Source of the DNA: Kutzneria buriramensis | GTDB taxonomy: Bacteria; Actinomycetota; Actinomycetes; Mycobacteriales; Pseudonocardiaceae | Direction of reading: 5' to 3' | Assembly: GCF_003387475.1 (NCBI RefSeq) | Contig: NZ_QUNO01000010.1 | Location: forward strand, 310,001-374,000 | Length of the DNA stretch: 64,000 bases | In this document: positions 57,797 to 64,000 of the stretch, piece by piece | Layout: the number at the start of each line of letters is the position of its first letter | Position numbering within the stretch: position 1 is the first letter of the stretch | The notes under the pieces: model-generated | Database searches by the model: none | Told to the model about the DNA's origin: nothing | Seen by the model: only the letters and a program-made list of their open reading frames with translations | Program-made: the position numbers and the translations under genes

Positions 57797-59215
57797 GTGG
57801 GGTTACGCCAGCTCAGCCCGAGGGTCGTCGTCAGCGTCGTCTTCGTCGCGGCGCTGTTCGTCAACATCCTCGACACCACCATCGTCAACGTCGCGCTGCC
57901 GACGATCGCCGGCCAGTTCCGGGTGAGCCCGGCCGACGCCGACGCGGTGGTGGTCGGCTACCTGCTCAGCCTCGCCCTGGTGATCCCGGCGTCCGGCTGG
58001 CTGGGTGACCGCTTCGGCAGCAAGCGGGTGTTCCTGACCGCGCTGGCGATCTTCACGGTGGCCTCCGCGCTGTGCGGCCTGGCCCAGTCCCTCCCCCAGC
58101 TCGTCGCGTTCCGGCTGCTCCAGGGCCTGGGCGGCGGCATGCTCGCGCCTGTCGGCCTGGCCATGCTCTACCGGGTGTTCCCGCTGGCCGAGCGCATGCG
58201 CGCGATGCGCGTGCTGATCCTGCCGACGGCCGTCGCGCCGGCGATGGGTCCGGTGCTCGGCGGCCTGTTGGTGGACACGCTGACCTGGCGGTGGGTGTTC
58301 TACGTCAACCTGCCGGTGGGCGTCCTGACCTTCCTGTTCGGACTGTTCCTGCTCAAGGAGCACCGCGAGCCGGGCGCCGGGAGGTTCGACCTGGCCGGCT
58401 TCGCGCTCTCCGGCTTCGGCTTCGCGCTGCTGATGTACGCGCTCACCGAGGGCTCGTCGCGCGGCTGGGGCTCGCCCTCGATCCTGATCACCGGCGCGCT
58501 CGGCGTGCTGCTGCTGACCGCGACCGTGCTCGTGGAGCTCCGGGTGCCCTCGCCGATGTTGGATCTGCGCCTGTTCTCCGACCGGCTGTTCCGGACGATC
58601 AACGTCGTCCAACTGGTGTCCACGGCCGGCTTCCTCGGCACGCTGTTCGTGTTCCCGCTGCTCTACCAGGCCGGCCTCGGCGTCTCGGCGTGGCAGACCG
58701 GGCTGACCACCTTCCCCGAGGCGGTCGGCGTGCTGGTCGGCACCCAGATCGCCAGCCGGGTGTACTCGACGCTCGGCCCGCGGTTGCACATCGTGCTCGG
58801 CGTGGTGAACGCGGCCGTCGCGATGATGCTGCTGACGCTGCTCGGCCCGGCCACCCCGCAGTGGCTGGCCATGCTGATCATGTTCTATCTGGGGCTGGGC
58901 ATGTCCAACAACTTCAACCCCGCCCAGACGGCCGCGTTCGCGCAGGTGCCGCGGGCCAGCACGGGCGCCGCGTCCACGCTGTACAACTCGGGCCGGCAGG
59001 CCGGCTCGGCCGTCGGCGTAGCGGTGCTGGGCAGCGTGCTCGCCGCGGCGGGCGCGGGTCCCGGCCACCTGGTCGGCTACCACGTGGCGTTCGCGGTGGC
59101 GGCCGGGCTGATGATCGCCGCGGCAGTGGCGGCGCTGTTCGTCAAGGACGGCGACGCGGCGGCGACCATGGCGAGCCCGGTCCGGCCGGAGGCCGCCGCC
59201 GAGGCGGTCGCCTGA
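57797..59215 (+). CDS. DHA2-family MFS drug exporter (EmrB/QacA type, 14 helices)
   Basis: 472 residues. Motif D1 FVNILDTTIVNVALPTIA, motif A GDRFGSKRVFLTALAIF, motif C APAMGPVLGGLLVDTLTWRWVFYVNLPVG and NSGRQAGSAVGVAVLGS near the end are standard for DHA2 exporters that expel drugs by proton exchange. GTG 57797 lies 8 nt after GAGGGG. The inverted repeat upstream suggests inducible expression. It is followed by a spacer of about 270 bp with no clear terminator. Confidence 0.9.
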   Translation: MGLRQLSPRVVVSVVFVAALFVNILDTTIVNVALPTIAGQFRVSPADADAVVVGYLLSLALVIPASGWLGDRFGSKRVFLTALAIFTVASALCGLAQSLPQLVAFRLLQGLGGGMLAPVGLAMLYRVFPLAERMRAMRVLILPTAVAPAMGPVLGGLLVDTLTWRWVFYVNLPVGVLTFLFGLFLLKEHREPGAGRFDLAGFALSGFGFALLMYALTEGSSRGWGSPSILITGALGVLLLTATVLVELRVPSPMLDLRLFSDRLFRTINVVQLVSTAGFLGTLFVFPLLYQAGLGVSAWQTGLTTFPEAVGVLVGTQIASRVYSTLGPRLHIVLGVVNAAVAMMLLTLLGPATPQWLAMLIMFYLGLGMSNNFNPAQTAAFAQVPRASTGAASTLYNSGRQAGSAVGVAVLGSVLAAAGAGPGHLVGYHVAFAVAAGLMIAAAVAALFVKDGDAAATMASPVRPEAAAEAVA

Positions 59216-59484
59216 GCGAGTAGCCCGAACGGTCGCGGCCCGCTTCCGCCCTTCTCCGTAAAAGCGGTGGTAAGCGGTGCGTGCAGGAGTGCCTGATCAC
59301 CCTCCCAGGTGACAATCGGCGGCTCGGTCGTGCGAGGCTAGGCGCTGCACGGCGTGATCATCCACGGGGAATTGCACGATCTGGCCGCGAAACCCGCGTC
59401 ACGTCGTCGGCCGGGGTGCGTCACACCGCTGCGAGCGCCGCGACGAAGGACCGGGACGCGCCGATGGGCTGGGAGGCGGAAGAC

Positions 59485-59682
59485 GTGGTTGACCGCAAGG
59501 AATGGTTGGTGACCTGTCGGGACGTGGCGGGCCGTCGCCGTGACCTCACGGTGTTCGTCAGCCAGGGCCATGTGGTGCTGGTCGCGCCGCCGGGCGAGAC
59601 CGCCGTGCTCGCGCCGCTCGAGGTCGGCCGGCTGCGGGCAGCGCTGCGCGACGCCGTGGTGACGGCGTCCGACCCGGCCTGA
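59485..59682 (+). CDS. Small conserved actinobacterial protein, unknown function
   Basis: 65 residues from GTG 59485 (GGGAGG 8 nt upstream): VVDRKEWLVTCRDVAGRRRDLTVFVSQGHVVLVAPPGETAVLAPLEVGRLRAALRDAV. The ending APPGETAVL.PLEVGRLRAALRDAV is a recurring pattern in short proteins of mycelial actinobacteria. A compact beta-hairpin plus one helix is likely. Function unknown. An in-frame ATG at 59464 would add seven residues. Confidence 0.7.
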   Translation: MVDRKEWLVTCRDVAGRRRDLTVFVSQGHVVLVAPPGETAVLAPLEVGRLRAALRDAVVTASDPA

Positions 59683-59686
59683 GCAT

Positions 59687-59902
59687 CTACTCGCCGGAAC
59701 CGCGCCGGCGCTGACGCAGCAGCGCCCACGAGACGAAGCCGAGCCACACCAGGCCGGCCATGCCCAACACGATCCAACCGGCGCGCAGCGTGGCGTCCTC
59801 CATGAGCGCGGCGCTGACCACCGCGCATGCGATCGCAAGCGCGCCGAAACCCAGATGGAACGGCCTGGCCCGGAACTCTCCCCACCTCGCCATGGCCAGC
59901 AT
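59687..59902 (-). CDS. Small two-helix membrane protein
   Basis: 71 residues with two hydrophobic segments (about 18-36 and 42-60) and a basic C terminus (RQRRRGSGE). Typical of small actinobacterial membrane proteins with no known role. ATG 59902; ATG 59893 is possible. Convergent with the 65-residue gene (4-bp gap) and divergent from the SDR gene, so the palindrome at 59914-59939 might control both. Confidence 0.65.
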   Translation of the reverse strand: MLAMARWGEFRARPFHLGFGALAIACAVVSAALMEDATLRAGWIVLGMAGLVWLGFVSWALLRQRRRGSGE

Positions 59903-59913
59903 GCTGCCACGAG

Positions 59914-59939
59914 CACTACCTACTCACGAGTAGGTAGTG
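59914..59939. promoter_or_regulatory. 26-bp perfect palindromic operator upstream of the SDR gene
   Basis: CACTACCTACTC (59914-59925) and GAGTAGGTAGTG (59928-59939) are exact reverse complements around a 2-bp centre, 13 bp before the SDR ATG and 11 bp before the small membrane protein's start. This looks like a TetR-type operator. No TetR gene is adjacent, though a truncated one lies at the window's right edge. Confidence 0.85.
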
Positions 59940-59952
59940 GCATCATCGGACC

Positions 59953-60756
59953 ATGAGCCGATCGTCGCCGCTGGCCGACCGACACATCCTCAACGGCCAG
60001 CGCATCCTGATCACCGGCGCCTCCTCCGGCATCGGCCGCGCCACCGCCTTCGCGGTCGCCGGCCTGGGCGCGGTGCCGCTGCTGGTCGCCCGCCGCGCCG
60101 ACGAGCTCGCGCAGGTCCGCGACCAGATCGTGGCCCGCGGCGGCGAAGCGCACAGCTATCCGTGCGACCTCACCGACGCCGAATCGGTGGACACGCTGAT
60201 CAAGCGCGTGCTCGCCGAGCAGCCCGTCGACATGCTGGTGAACAACGCCGGCCGCTCCATCCGGCGGTCGCTCTACCGCTCGCAGGACCGCCATCACGAC
60301 TTCGAGCGCACGATGGCGATCAACTACTTCGCGCCGGTCCGGCTGATCCTCGGGCTGCTGCCGCACTTCCGGGCCAACGGCGGCGGGCACGTCGTGAACA
60401 TCTCGTCGATGGGCGTGCAGACGCGCACCCCGCGGTTCGCGGCCTACCTGGCGTCCAAGGCCGCGCTGGACGAGTTCAGCCAGGTGGCGGCGACCGAGAC
60501 GCTGCGCGACCGGATCACCTTCACCACCGTGCACATGCCGCTGGTGCGCACGCCGATGATCGGCCCGACCCGGATCTACGACCGGATGCCGGCGGCCACG
60601 CCCGAACAGGCCGCCCGGCTCGTGCTGCGTGCGCTGATCCGGCGTCCGAAGTCCGTGGACCGGCCGTTCGGGCTGCTGGCGGCAGCCGGGTATGCGGTCG
60701 CGCCCAAACTCGCCGAACGCGTCCTCAACATCGCCTACCGCACCAAATCCATCTGA
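59953..60756 (+). CDS. Short-chain dehydrogenase/reductase (lipid/ketoacyl type)
   Basis: 267 residues. NAD(P) loop ILITGASSGIGRATAFAV, NNAG at about residue 96, INYFAPVRLILGLLPHF, NISSMGVQTRTPRFAAYLASKAALDEF with the catalytic Ser, Tyr and Lys, and VHMPLVRTPMI. VARRADELAQ after strand 2 favours NADP. The C-terminal extension (RRPKSVDRPFGLLAAAGYAVAPKLAERVLN) resembles SDRs of mycobacterial lipid metabolism that are often fused or linked to acyl-activating enzymes. No partner here. Controlled through the palindrome just upstream, judging by position. Confidence 0.87.
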   Translation: MSRSSPLADRHILNGQRILITGASSGIGRATAFAVAGLGAVPLLVARRADELAQVRDQIVARGGEAHSYPCDLTDAESVDTLIKRVLAEQPVDMLVNNAGRSIRRSLYRSQDRHHDFERTMAINYFAPVRLILGLLPHFRANGGGHVVNISSMGVQTRTPRFAAYLASKAALDEFSQVAATETLRDRITFTTVHMPLVRTPMIGPTRIYDRMPAATPEQAARLVLRALIRRPKSVDRPFGLLAAAGYAVAPKLAERVLNIAYRTKSI

Positions 60757-60760
60757 CGGA

Positions 60761-60940
60761 TCAGGCGGCACGCCAGTTCTGAGCCGGCCGGGCCTGCTGC
60801 GAGGGCAGCCAGGTGCCGACGTCACTGACCAGCGGCACCACCTGGCGCGCATGCCAGTCCCGCTGGCACTGGTCCGAGCAGAAGTAGTCCGACGGAGAGT
60901 TGGCCCGCTCCGCACCGCATACGGCACAGGGTTCGGTCAT
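60761..60940 (-). CDS. Small zinc-ribbon protein
   Basis: 59 residues. CAVCGAERANSPSDYFCSDQCQRDWHARQ has the C-x2-C...C-x3-C pattern of a treble-clef/zinc-ribbon knuckle seen in short actinobacterial proteins with similar wording (YFCSDxCQxxWH). It may bind nucleic acid or protein; function unknown. ATG 60940 has GGGAGG 8 nt upstream; a GTG 9 bp further upstream is possible. Convergent with the SDR, 4-bp gap. Confidence 0.75.
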   Translation of the reverse strand: MTEPCAVCGAERANSPSDYFCSDQCQRDWHARQVVPLVSDVGTWLPSQQARPAQNWRAA

Positions 60941-61051
60941 CCCACCCACCTCCCGGGTCGACGTCCACCATGGACGCTAAATCGGCAAAGGGACGGTGAT
61001 GTTTCGGCTCGATGTCGACTCGACACCGGAATTCACGCAGGTGGCGGACAT

Positions 61052-62614
61052 TCAGCGCCGTCGGCCGGTGCCGAAGATGCCTCGGGTGATCTCCCGGCCC
61101 AGCGCGGAGCCGGCCGAGCGCAGGAACGACTTCACCGCGGGATTGCCCAGCACCTGGCCGATCAGACCCGAATCGTCGGCCTCGTTGCGGTGCGGCCGCT
61201 CGGCTTCCGCCGCCGGCGCGTCCTCGGCCGGCGGGGCCACCTTGGCCAGCAGCATCTCGTACGCCGACTCCCGATCGACGGTCTGGCCGTACTTGCCGTA
61301 CAACGGCGACGAAGTCGCCGCCTGCTTCACGGCGTCCACGCCGATCGAGGCCATCAGCGAGCGCGGCGGCCGCAGCCGGGTCCAGGCGACCGGCGTCGGA
61401 GCGCCCTGCTCGCTGAGCACCGTCACGATCGCCTCGCCGATGCCGAGCGTCGTCAACGCCTTGCCCAGGTCGTAGTGCGGCGTCGTCGGATACGTCTTCA
61501 CGGTCTGCGCCAGCGCCTTCTGGTCGTCCGGCGTGAACGCCCGCAACGCGTGCTGCACCCGTGCGCCCAGCTGCGACAGCACGGAGTTCGGCACGTCCGT
61601 CGGCAGCTGCGTGCAGAAGAACACGCCAACGCCCTTGGAGCGGATCAGCTTCACCGTCTGCACGATCTGCTCCAGGAACGCCTTCGACGCGTCCGCGAAC
61701 AGCAGGTGCGCCTCGTCGAAGAAGAACACCAGCTTCGGCTTGTCCAGGTCGCCTTCCTCGGGCAGCTGGTGGAACAGCGCCGCCAGCAGCCACATCAGGA
61801 ACGTGGAGAACAACGCCGGATTGCCCTGCAGCTCGGACAGTTCGAGCAGGCTCACCACGCCCCTGCCGTCCTCGACGCGCATCAGGTCGGCCGGATCCAG
61901 CTCGGGCTCGCCGAAGAACGTGTCGCCGCCGTTGGCCTCCAGGTTCAGCAGCGCGCGCAGGATCACGCCGGCCGTCGCCGAGGACACCCCGCCCAGGCCC
62001 TTCAGGTCCTCCTTGCCCTCGTCGTCGGTCAGGTGCTGGATCACCGAGCGCAGGTCCTTGGTGTCCAACAGCGGCAGCCCGCGCGAGTCGGCCCAGTGGA
62101 AGATCAACCCCAGCGTGGACTCCTGGGTGTCGTTGAGCCCCAACACCTTCGACAGCAGGATCGGGCCGAAGCTGGTGATCGTCGCCCGCACCGGGACCGC
62201 GCTGCCGCCCTCCCCCAGCGACAGGAACTGCACCGGGAAGCCCGCCGCCTGCCAGTCGTCCCCCGTCTCGGTGGCCCGCTTGGACACCTTGTCGCCGCCC
62301 GCACCCGGCCGCGACAGCCCCGACAGGTCACCCTTCACGTCGGCCATCACCACCGGCACCCCGGCCGCCGACAGCTGCTCGGCCATCAGCTGGAGGGTCT
62401 TCGTCTTGCCGGTGCCGGTCGCGCCCGCGATCAGCCCGTGGCGGTTCAGCGTCGCCAGCGGCAGCCGCACCCGGGCCGCCGTGCCGACCGCGCCGTCCAC
62501 CACCGCCGAGCCCAGCTCCAGCGCACCGCCCTCGGTCGCGTACCCGGCGGTGATCTCCTCGAACGCGTCCACCCCGACCTCCCGACCCGATGACCCGAAC
62601 GGCAGAGAAGACAC
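61052..62614 (-). CDS. HerA-like ATPase, DUF853 family
   Basis: 520 residues. Walker A GATGTGKTKTLQLMAEQ near residue 65, Walker B KLVFFFDEAHLLFADA, and the arginine-rich VQHALRAFTPDDQKAL; the N-terminal LPLATLNRHGLIAGATGTG is typical for DUF853 (YjgR). The family belongs to the HerA/FtsK superfamily of DNA-pumping or remodelling ATPases, but the housekeeping role is unknown. GTG 62614 starts SSLPFGSSGREV. Divergent from orn across 66 bp. Confidence 0.88.
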   Translation of the reverse strand: MSSLPFGSSGREVGVDAFEEITAGYATEGGALELGSAVVDGAVGTAARVRLPLATLNRHGLIAGATGTGKTKTLQLMAEQLSAAGVPVVMADVKGDLSGLSRPGAGGDKVSKRATETGDDWQAAGFPVQFLSLGEGGSAVPVRATITSFGPILLSKVLGLNDTQESTLGLIFHWADSRGLPLLDTKDLRSVIQHLTDDEGKEDLKGLGGVSSATAGVILRALLNLEANGGDTFFGEPELDPADLMRVEDGRGVVSLLELSELQGNPALFSTFLMWLLAALFHQLPEEGDLDKPKLVFFFDEAHLLFADASKAFLEQIVQTVKLIRSKGVGVFFCTQLPTDVPNSVLSQLGARVQHALRAFTPDDQKALAQTVKTYPTTPHYDLGKALTTLGIGEAIVTVLSEQGAPTPVAWTRLRPPRSLMASIGVDAVKQAATSSPLYGKYGQTVDRESAYEMLLAKVAPPAEDAPAAEAERPHRNEADDSGLIGQVLGNPAVKSFLRSAGSALGREITRGIFGTGRRR

Positions 62615-62680
62615 TAGGCCGAACGCCCTGAACTCGCGCGTTCAGACGAACACGCACCGTGTCGGGATAAGCTGCTGCGG

Positions 62681-63292
62681 GTGACTGATCGTCTGGTGTG
62701 GATCGACTGCGAGATGACCGGGCTCGACCTGGGCAAAGACGCCCTCATCGAGATCGCCGCCCTGGTCACCGACGCGGACCTGAACGTGCTCGGAGACGGC
62801 GTCGACGTGGTGATCCACGCCGACGACGAGGCGCTGGGCGCGATGCCCGACGTGGTGCGGGACATGCACGCCCGCTCGGGCCTCACCGACGAGGTGCGCC
62901 GCTCCGCCACCACGCTCGAGCAGGCCGAGCAGCTGGTGCTGGAGTACATCCGGCAGTGGGTGCCCGACCCTCGGACCACACCGCTGGCCGGCAACTCGAT
63001 CGCCACCGACCGCGGCTTCATCGCCCGCGACATGCCCGAACTCGACGGCCACCTGCACTACCGCATGGTCGACGTGTCCAGCATCAAGGAACTCTGCCGG
63101 CGCTGGTACCCGCGCATCTACTACGCGCAGCCCACCAAGGGCCTGGCCCATCGCGCGCTGGCCGACATCCACGAGTCCATCCGCGAACTGGCGTACTACC
63201 GGGCCACGGCATTCGTGCCGCAACCCGGTCCGACCAGCGAACAGGCCCAGGCCGCGGCGGCGGAGATCCTCCGTGAGGCCGGCCAGGGGTAA
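62681..63292 (+). CDS. orn: Oligoribonuclease
   Basis: 203 residues, DEDDh 3'-5' exonuclease: [25 protein letters not shown] (first D and E), [20 protein letters not shown] (second D) and [22 protein letters not shown] (His and last D) are complete. It degrades two- to five-nucleotide RNAs, including pGpG from c-di-GMP, and is needed for normal growth and morphology in Streptomyces. GTG 62681. An actinobacterial housekeeping gene; tRNA-His follows 73 bp downstream. Confidence 0.95.
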   Translation: MTDRLVWIDCEMTGLDLGKDALIEIAALVTDADLNVLGDGVDVVIHADDEALGAMPDVVRDMHARSGLTDEVRRSATTLEQAEQLVLEYIRQWVPDPRTTPLAGNSIATDRGFIARDMPELDGHLHYRMVDVSSIKELCRRWYPRIYYAQPTKGLAHRALADIHESIRELAYYRATAFVPQPGPTSEQAQAAAAEILREAGQG

Positions 63293-63299
63293 CCCGTTT

Positions 63300-63327
63300 T
63301 TGAGCTCCGGCGAGCGTGCGCTAGCCT
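63300..63327 (+). promoter_or_regulatory. Probable promoter of tRNA-His
   Basis: TTGAGC (63300-63305) and TAGCCT (63322-63327) are 16 bp apart, close to the housekeeping sigma consensus, and would start transcription about 30 bp ahead of the tRNA. Confidence 0.5.
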
Positions 63328-63365
63328 TACGGAGGTCGACGTCGGAAACGACGGAGACGTCCAAT

Positions 63366-63439
63366 GGTGGGTGTAGCTCAGTCGGTAGAGCACTGGGTTG
63401 TGGTCCCAGGTGTCGCGGGTTCGAATCCCGTCACTCACC
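63366..63439 (+). tRNA. tRNA-His (anticodon GTG)
   Basis: Complete cloverleaf: acceptor GTGGGTG (63367-63373) with CACTCAC (63432-63438), the extra G(-1) at 63366 opposite C73 at 63439 that marks tRNA-His, D stem GCTC/GAGC, anticodon stem CTGGG/CCCAG with GTG at 63400-63402, and T stem GCGGG/CCCGT around TTCGAAT. CCA is not encoded. Confidence 0.96.
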
Positions 63440-63444
63440 CGCGC

Positions 63445-63479
63445 GAAATGGCCCGGCGATGCTCTCGCCGGGCCATTTC
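63445..63479 (+). terminator. Hairpin terminator after tRNA-His
   Basis: A perfect 15-bp stem, GAAATGGCCCGGCGA (63445-63459) with TCGCCGGGCCATTTC (63465-63479), loop 5 nt, beginning 6 nt after the tRNA and followed by TCTTG. Confidence 0.85.
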
Positions 63480-63493
63480 TCTTGGGATGCCTT

Positions 63494-63543
63494 GTGGGGC
63501 CCGGCCCCCACACCCCCACGCCGGGGCTGCGCCCCGGACCCCA
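63494..63543. repeat. Bipartite palindromic element downstream of tRNA, copy 2
   Basis: GTGGGGC-CCG-GCCCCCAC followed by CCGGGGC-TGC-GCCCCGG, linked by ACCCCCACG: the same order, linker and spacing as the copy at 653-702 behind tRNA-Arg. Both lie within 70 bp of a tRNA terminator. The spacer 63544-63617 holds nothing else recognised. Confidence 0.6.
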
Positions 63544-63617
63544 TCGTGGTGGGTTTCGACCAGCGTGATGGTCGCCGGTCATCGTGTTGCGGTCGTGCTG
63601 TGCGTGTTTGTGTGCGT

Positions 63618-64000
63618 CTACTTCGGACTCACCAGGCCCGGCAGGCGGGCGGTCACCGTCGGGGAGCTGCCGAGCAGCGATGTGACCATGCTCGCACCGA
63701 TGATGAGGATCATCAGGCCCTGGGCGTCCACCGGCGGACGGCCCTCAGCACGCAGCAGGTCCTCCAGCGAGGCGAGGCCGGGCGTGCCGAACTCCTTCCA
63801 CAGCGCGGCCTGGAGCTCCGGATGGTCGCGCAGCGAGGCCAGCAGGCCCGGCAGCGCGGCACGGACCTCCGGCCGGGCGAAAAGCTCGGCGGTGTAGGCG
63901 AAGGACCCGCGGACCCACTCGCCCGAGTCGGTCGCGTCGAGCACGGTGGTGGGCGCGTCGCGCCAGCCGAAGACGGCCTCGAACACCAGGTGCGTCTTGG
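63618..64000 (-). CDS. TetR/AcrR-family regulator, C-terminal part (cut by window edge)
   Basis: The frame runs open off the right edge. The visible 127 residues begin KTHLVFEAVFGWRDAP, the helix that follows the TetR recognition helix (usually ...RWPSKTHLVFEA), then the ligand domain of the TetR_C group (RGSFAYTAELFARPEVRAALPGLLASL). The helix-turn-helix lies outside. The GTG at 63986 is not a real start. It is the nearest TetR candidate for the SDR palindrome at 59914-59939, though 3.7 kb away and so speculative. Confidence 0.87.
   Translation of the reverse strand, partial: KTHLVFEAVFGWRDAPTTVLDATDSGEWVRGSFAYTAELFARPEVRAALPGLLASLRDHPELQAALWKEFGTPGLASLEDLLRAEGRPPVDAQGLMILIIGASMVTSLLGSSPTVTARLPGLVSPK

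Overview
The window is 64 kb of chromosomal DNA with very high G+C, many GTG starts, ATGA/GTGA start-stop overlaps, large LuxR- and AfsR-type regulators, an SsgB-like sporulation protein and two DUF574-type methyltransferases. This points to a filamentous actinomycete, probably of the Pseudonocardiales (Kutzneria/Amycolatopsis/Saccharothrix-like). That placement rests on gene content only. I see no prophage, insertion sequence, CRISPR array or plasmid core.

Layout. 1-1.8 kb: a LacI-family fragment, tRNA-Arg(TCT) with a terminator and a tRNA-associated palindromic element, and a decayed alpha/beta-hydrolase pseudogene. 1.8-10.3 kb: a large LuxR-type ATPase regulator, a plant-plastid-like class II ketol-acid reductoisomerase and an AfsR/SARP regulator coupled to a flavin-dependent 2-hydroxy-acid dehydrogenase. 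10.4-18.9 kb: an RNA methyltransferase, an MgtC-like membrane protein, a GT2-GtrA / GT39 membrane glycosyltransferase pair, an AlkZ-like protein, a WYL regulator and a SIS protein. 19-26.5 kb: cobalamin and cobalt uptake, with cobH diverging from a B12-riboswitch-controlled operon: cobM, cobJ, cobA, cbiM, a 26-codon reading frame, cbiQ, a cbiX-cbiO gene fusion and a histidine-containing membrane protein. 26.6-34.2 kb: twin DUF574 methyltransferases, a GGDEF protein with a degenerate EAL domain, two transporters divergent from an Lrp regulator, and a membrane protein/GntR pair. 34.5-43.6 kb: a methyltransferase, a P450/TetR pair around an AT-rich operator, a fused alpha-beta glycyl-tRNA synthetase, a PEP-mutase/AhpD/flavin-reductase operon and an MpaB-like protein. 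43.6-48.5 kb: a five-gene gamma-glutamylation catabolic operon (glutamine synthetase homologue, amidohydrolase, aldehyde dehydrogenase, SDR, FadR regulator). 48.5-49.8 kb: DAHP synthase behind an aromatic-residue leader peptide and an intrinsic terminator. 50-64 kb: accessory enzymes and regulators, a TPR protein with an expanding low-complexity linker, azoR/marR with twin operators, an SsgB-like gene, an exporter, an SDR behind a 26-bp palindrome, a DUF853 ATPase, orn, tRNA-His and a truncated TetR gene.

The most unusual sequence-level signal is a set of phased, degenerate direct repeats. Units of 18-21 bp lie at or across the 3' ends of three unrelated genes (about 34.16-34.36, 35.44-35.56 and 49.77-50.09 kb). 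Related 15-18 bp units build the linker of the TPR membrane protein at 54-55 kb. One 19-bp unit is a perfect tandem duplication, suggesting recent expansion. I do not know a described family matching this.

Likely circuits: cobalamin synthesis and cobalt import under one riboswitch; aromatic supply to DAHP synthase by attenuation; amine or polyamine catabolism under a FadR-type regulator; and local repressor-operator pairs for P450 and azoreductase.
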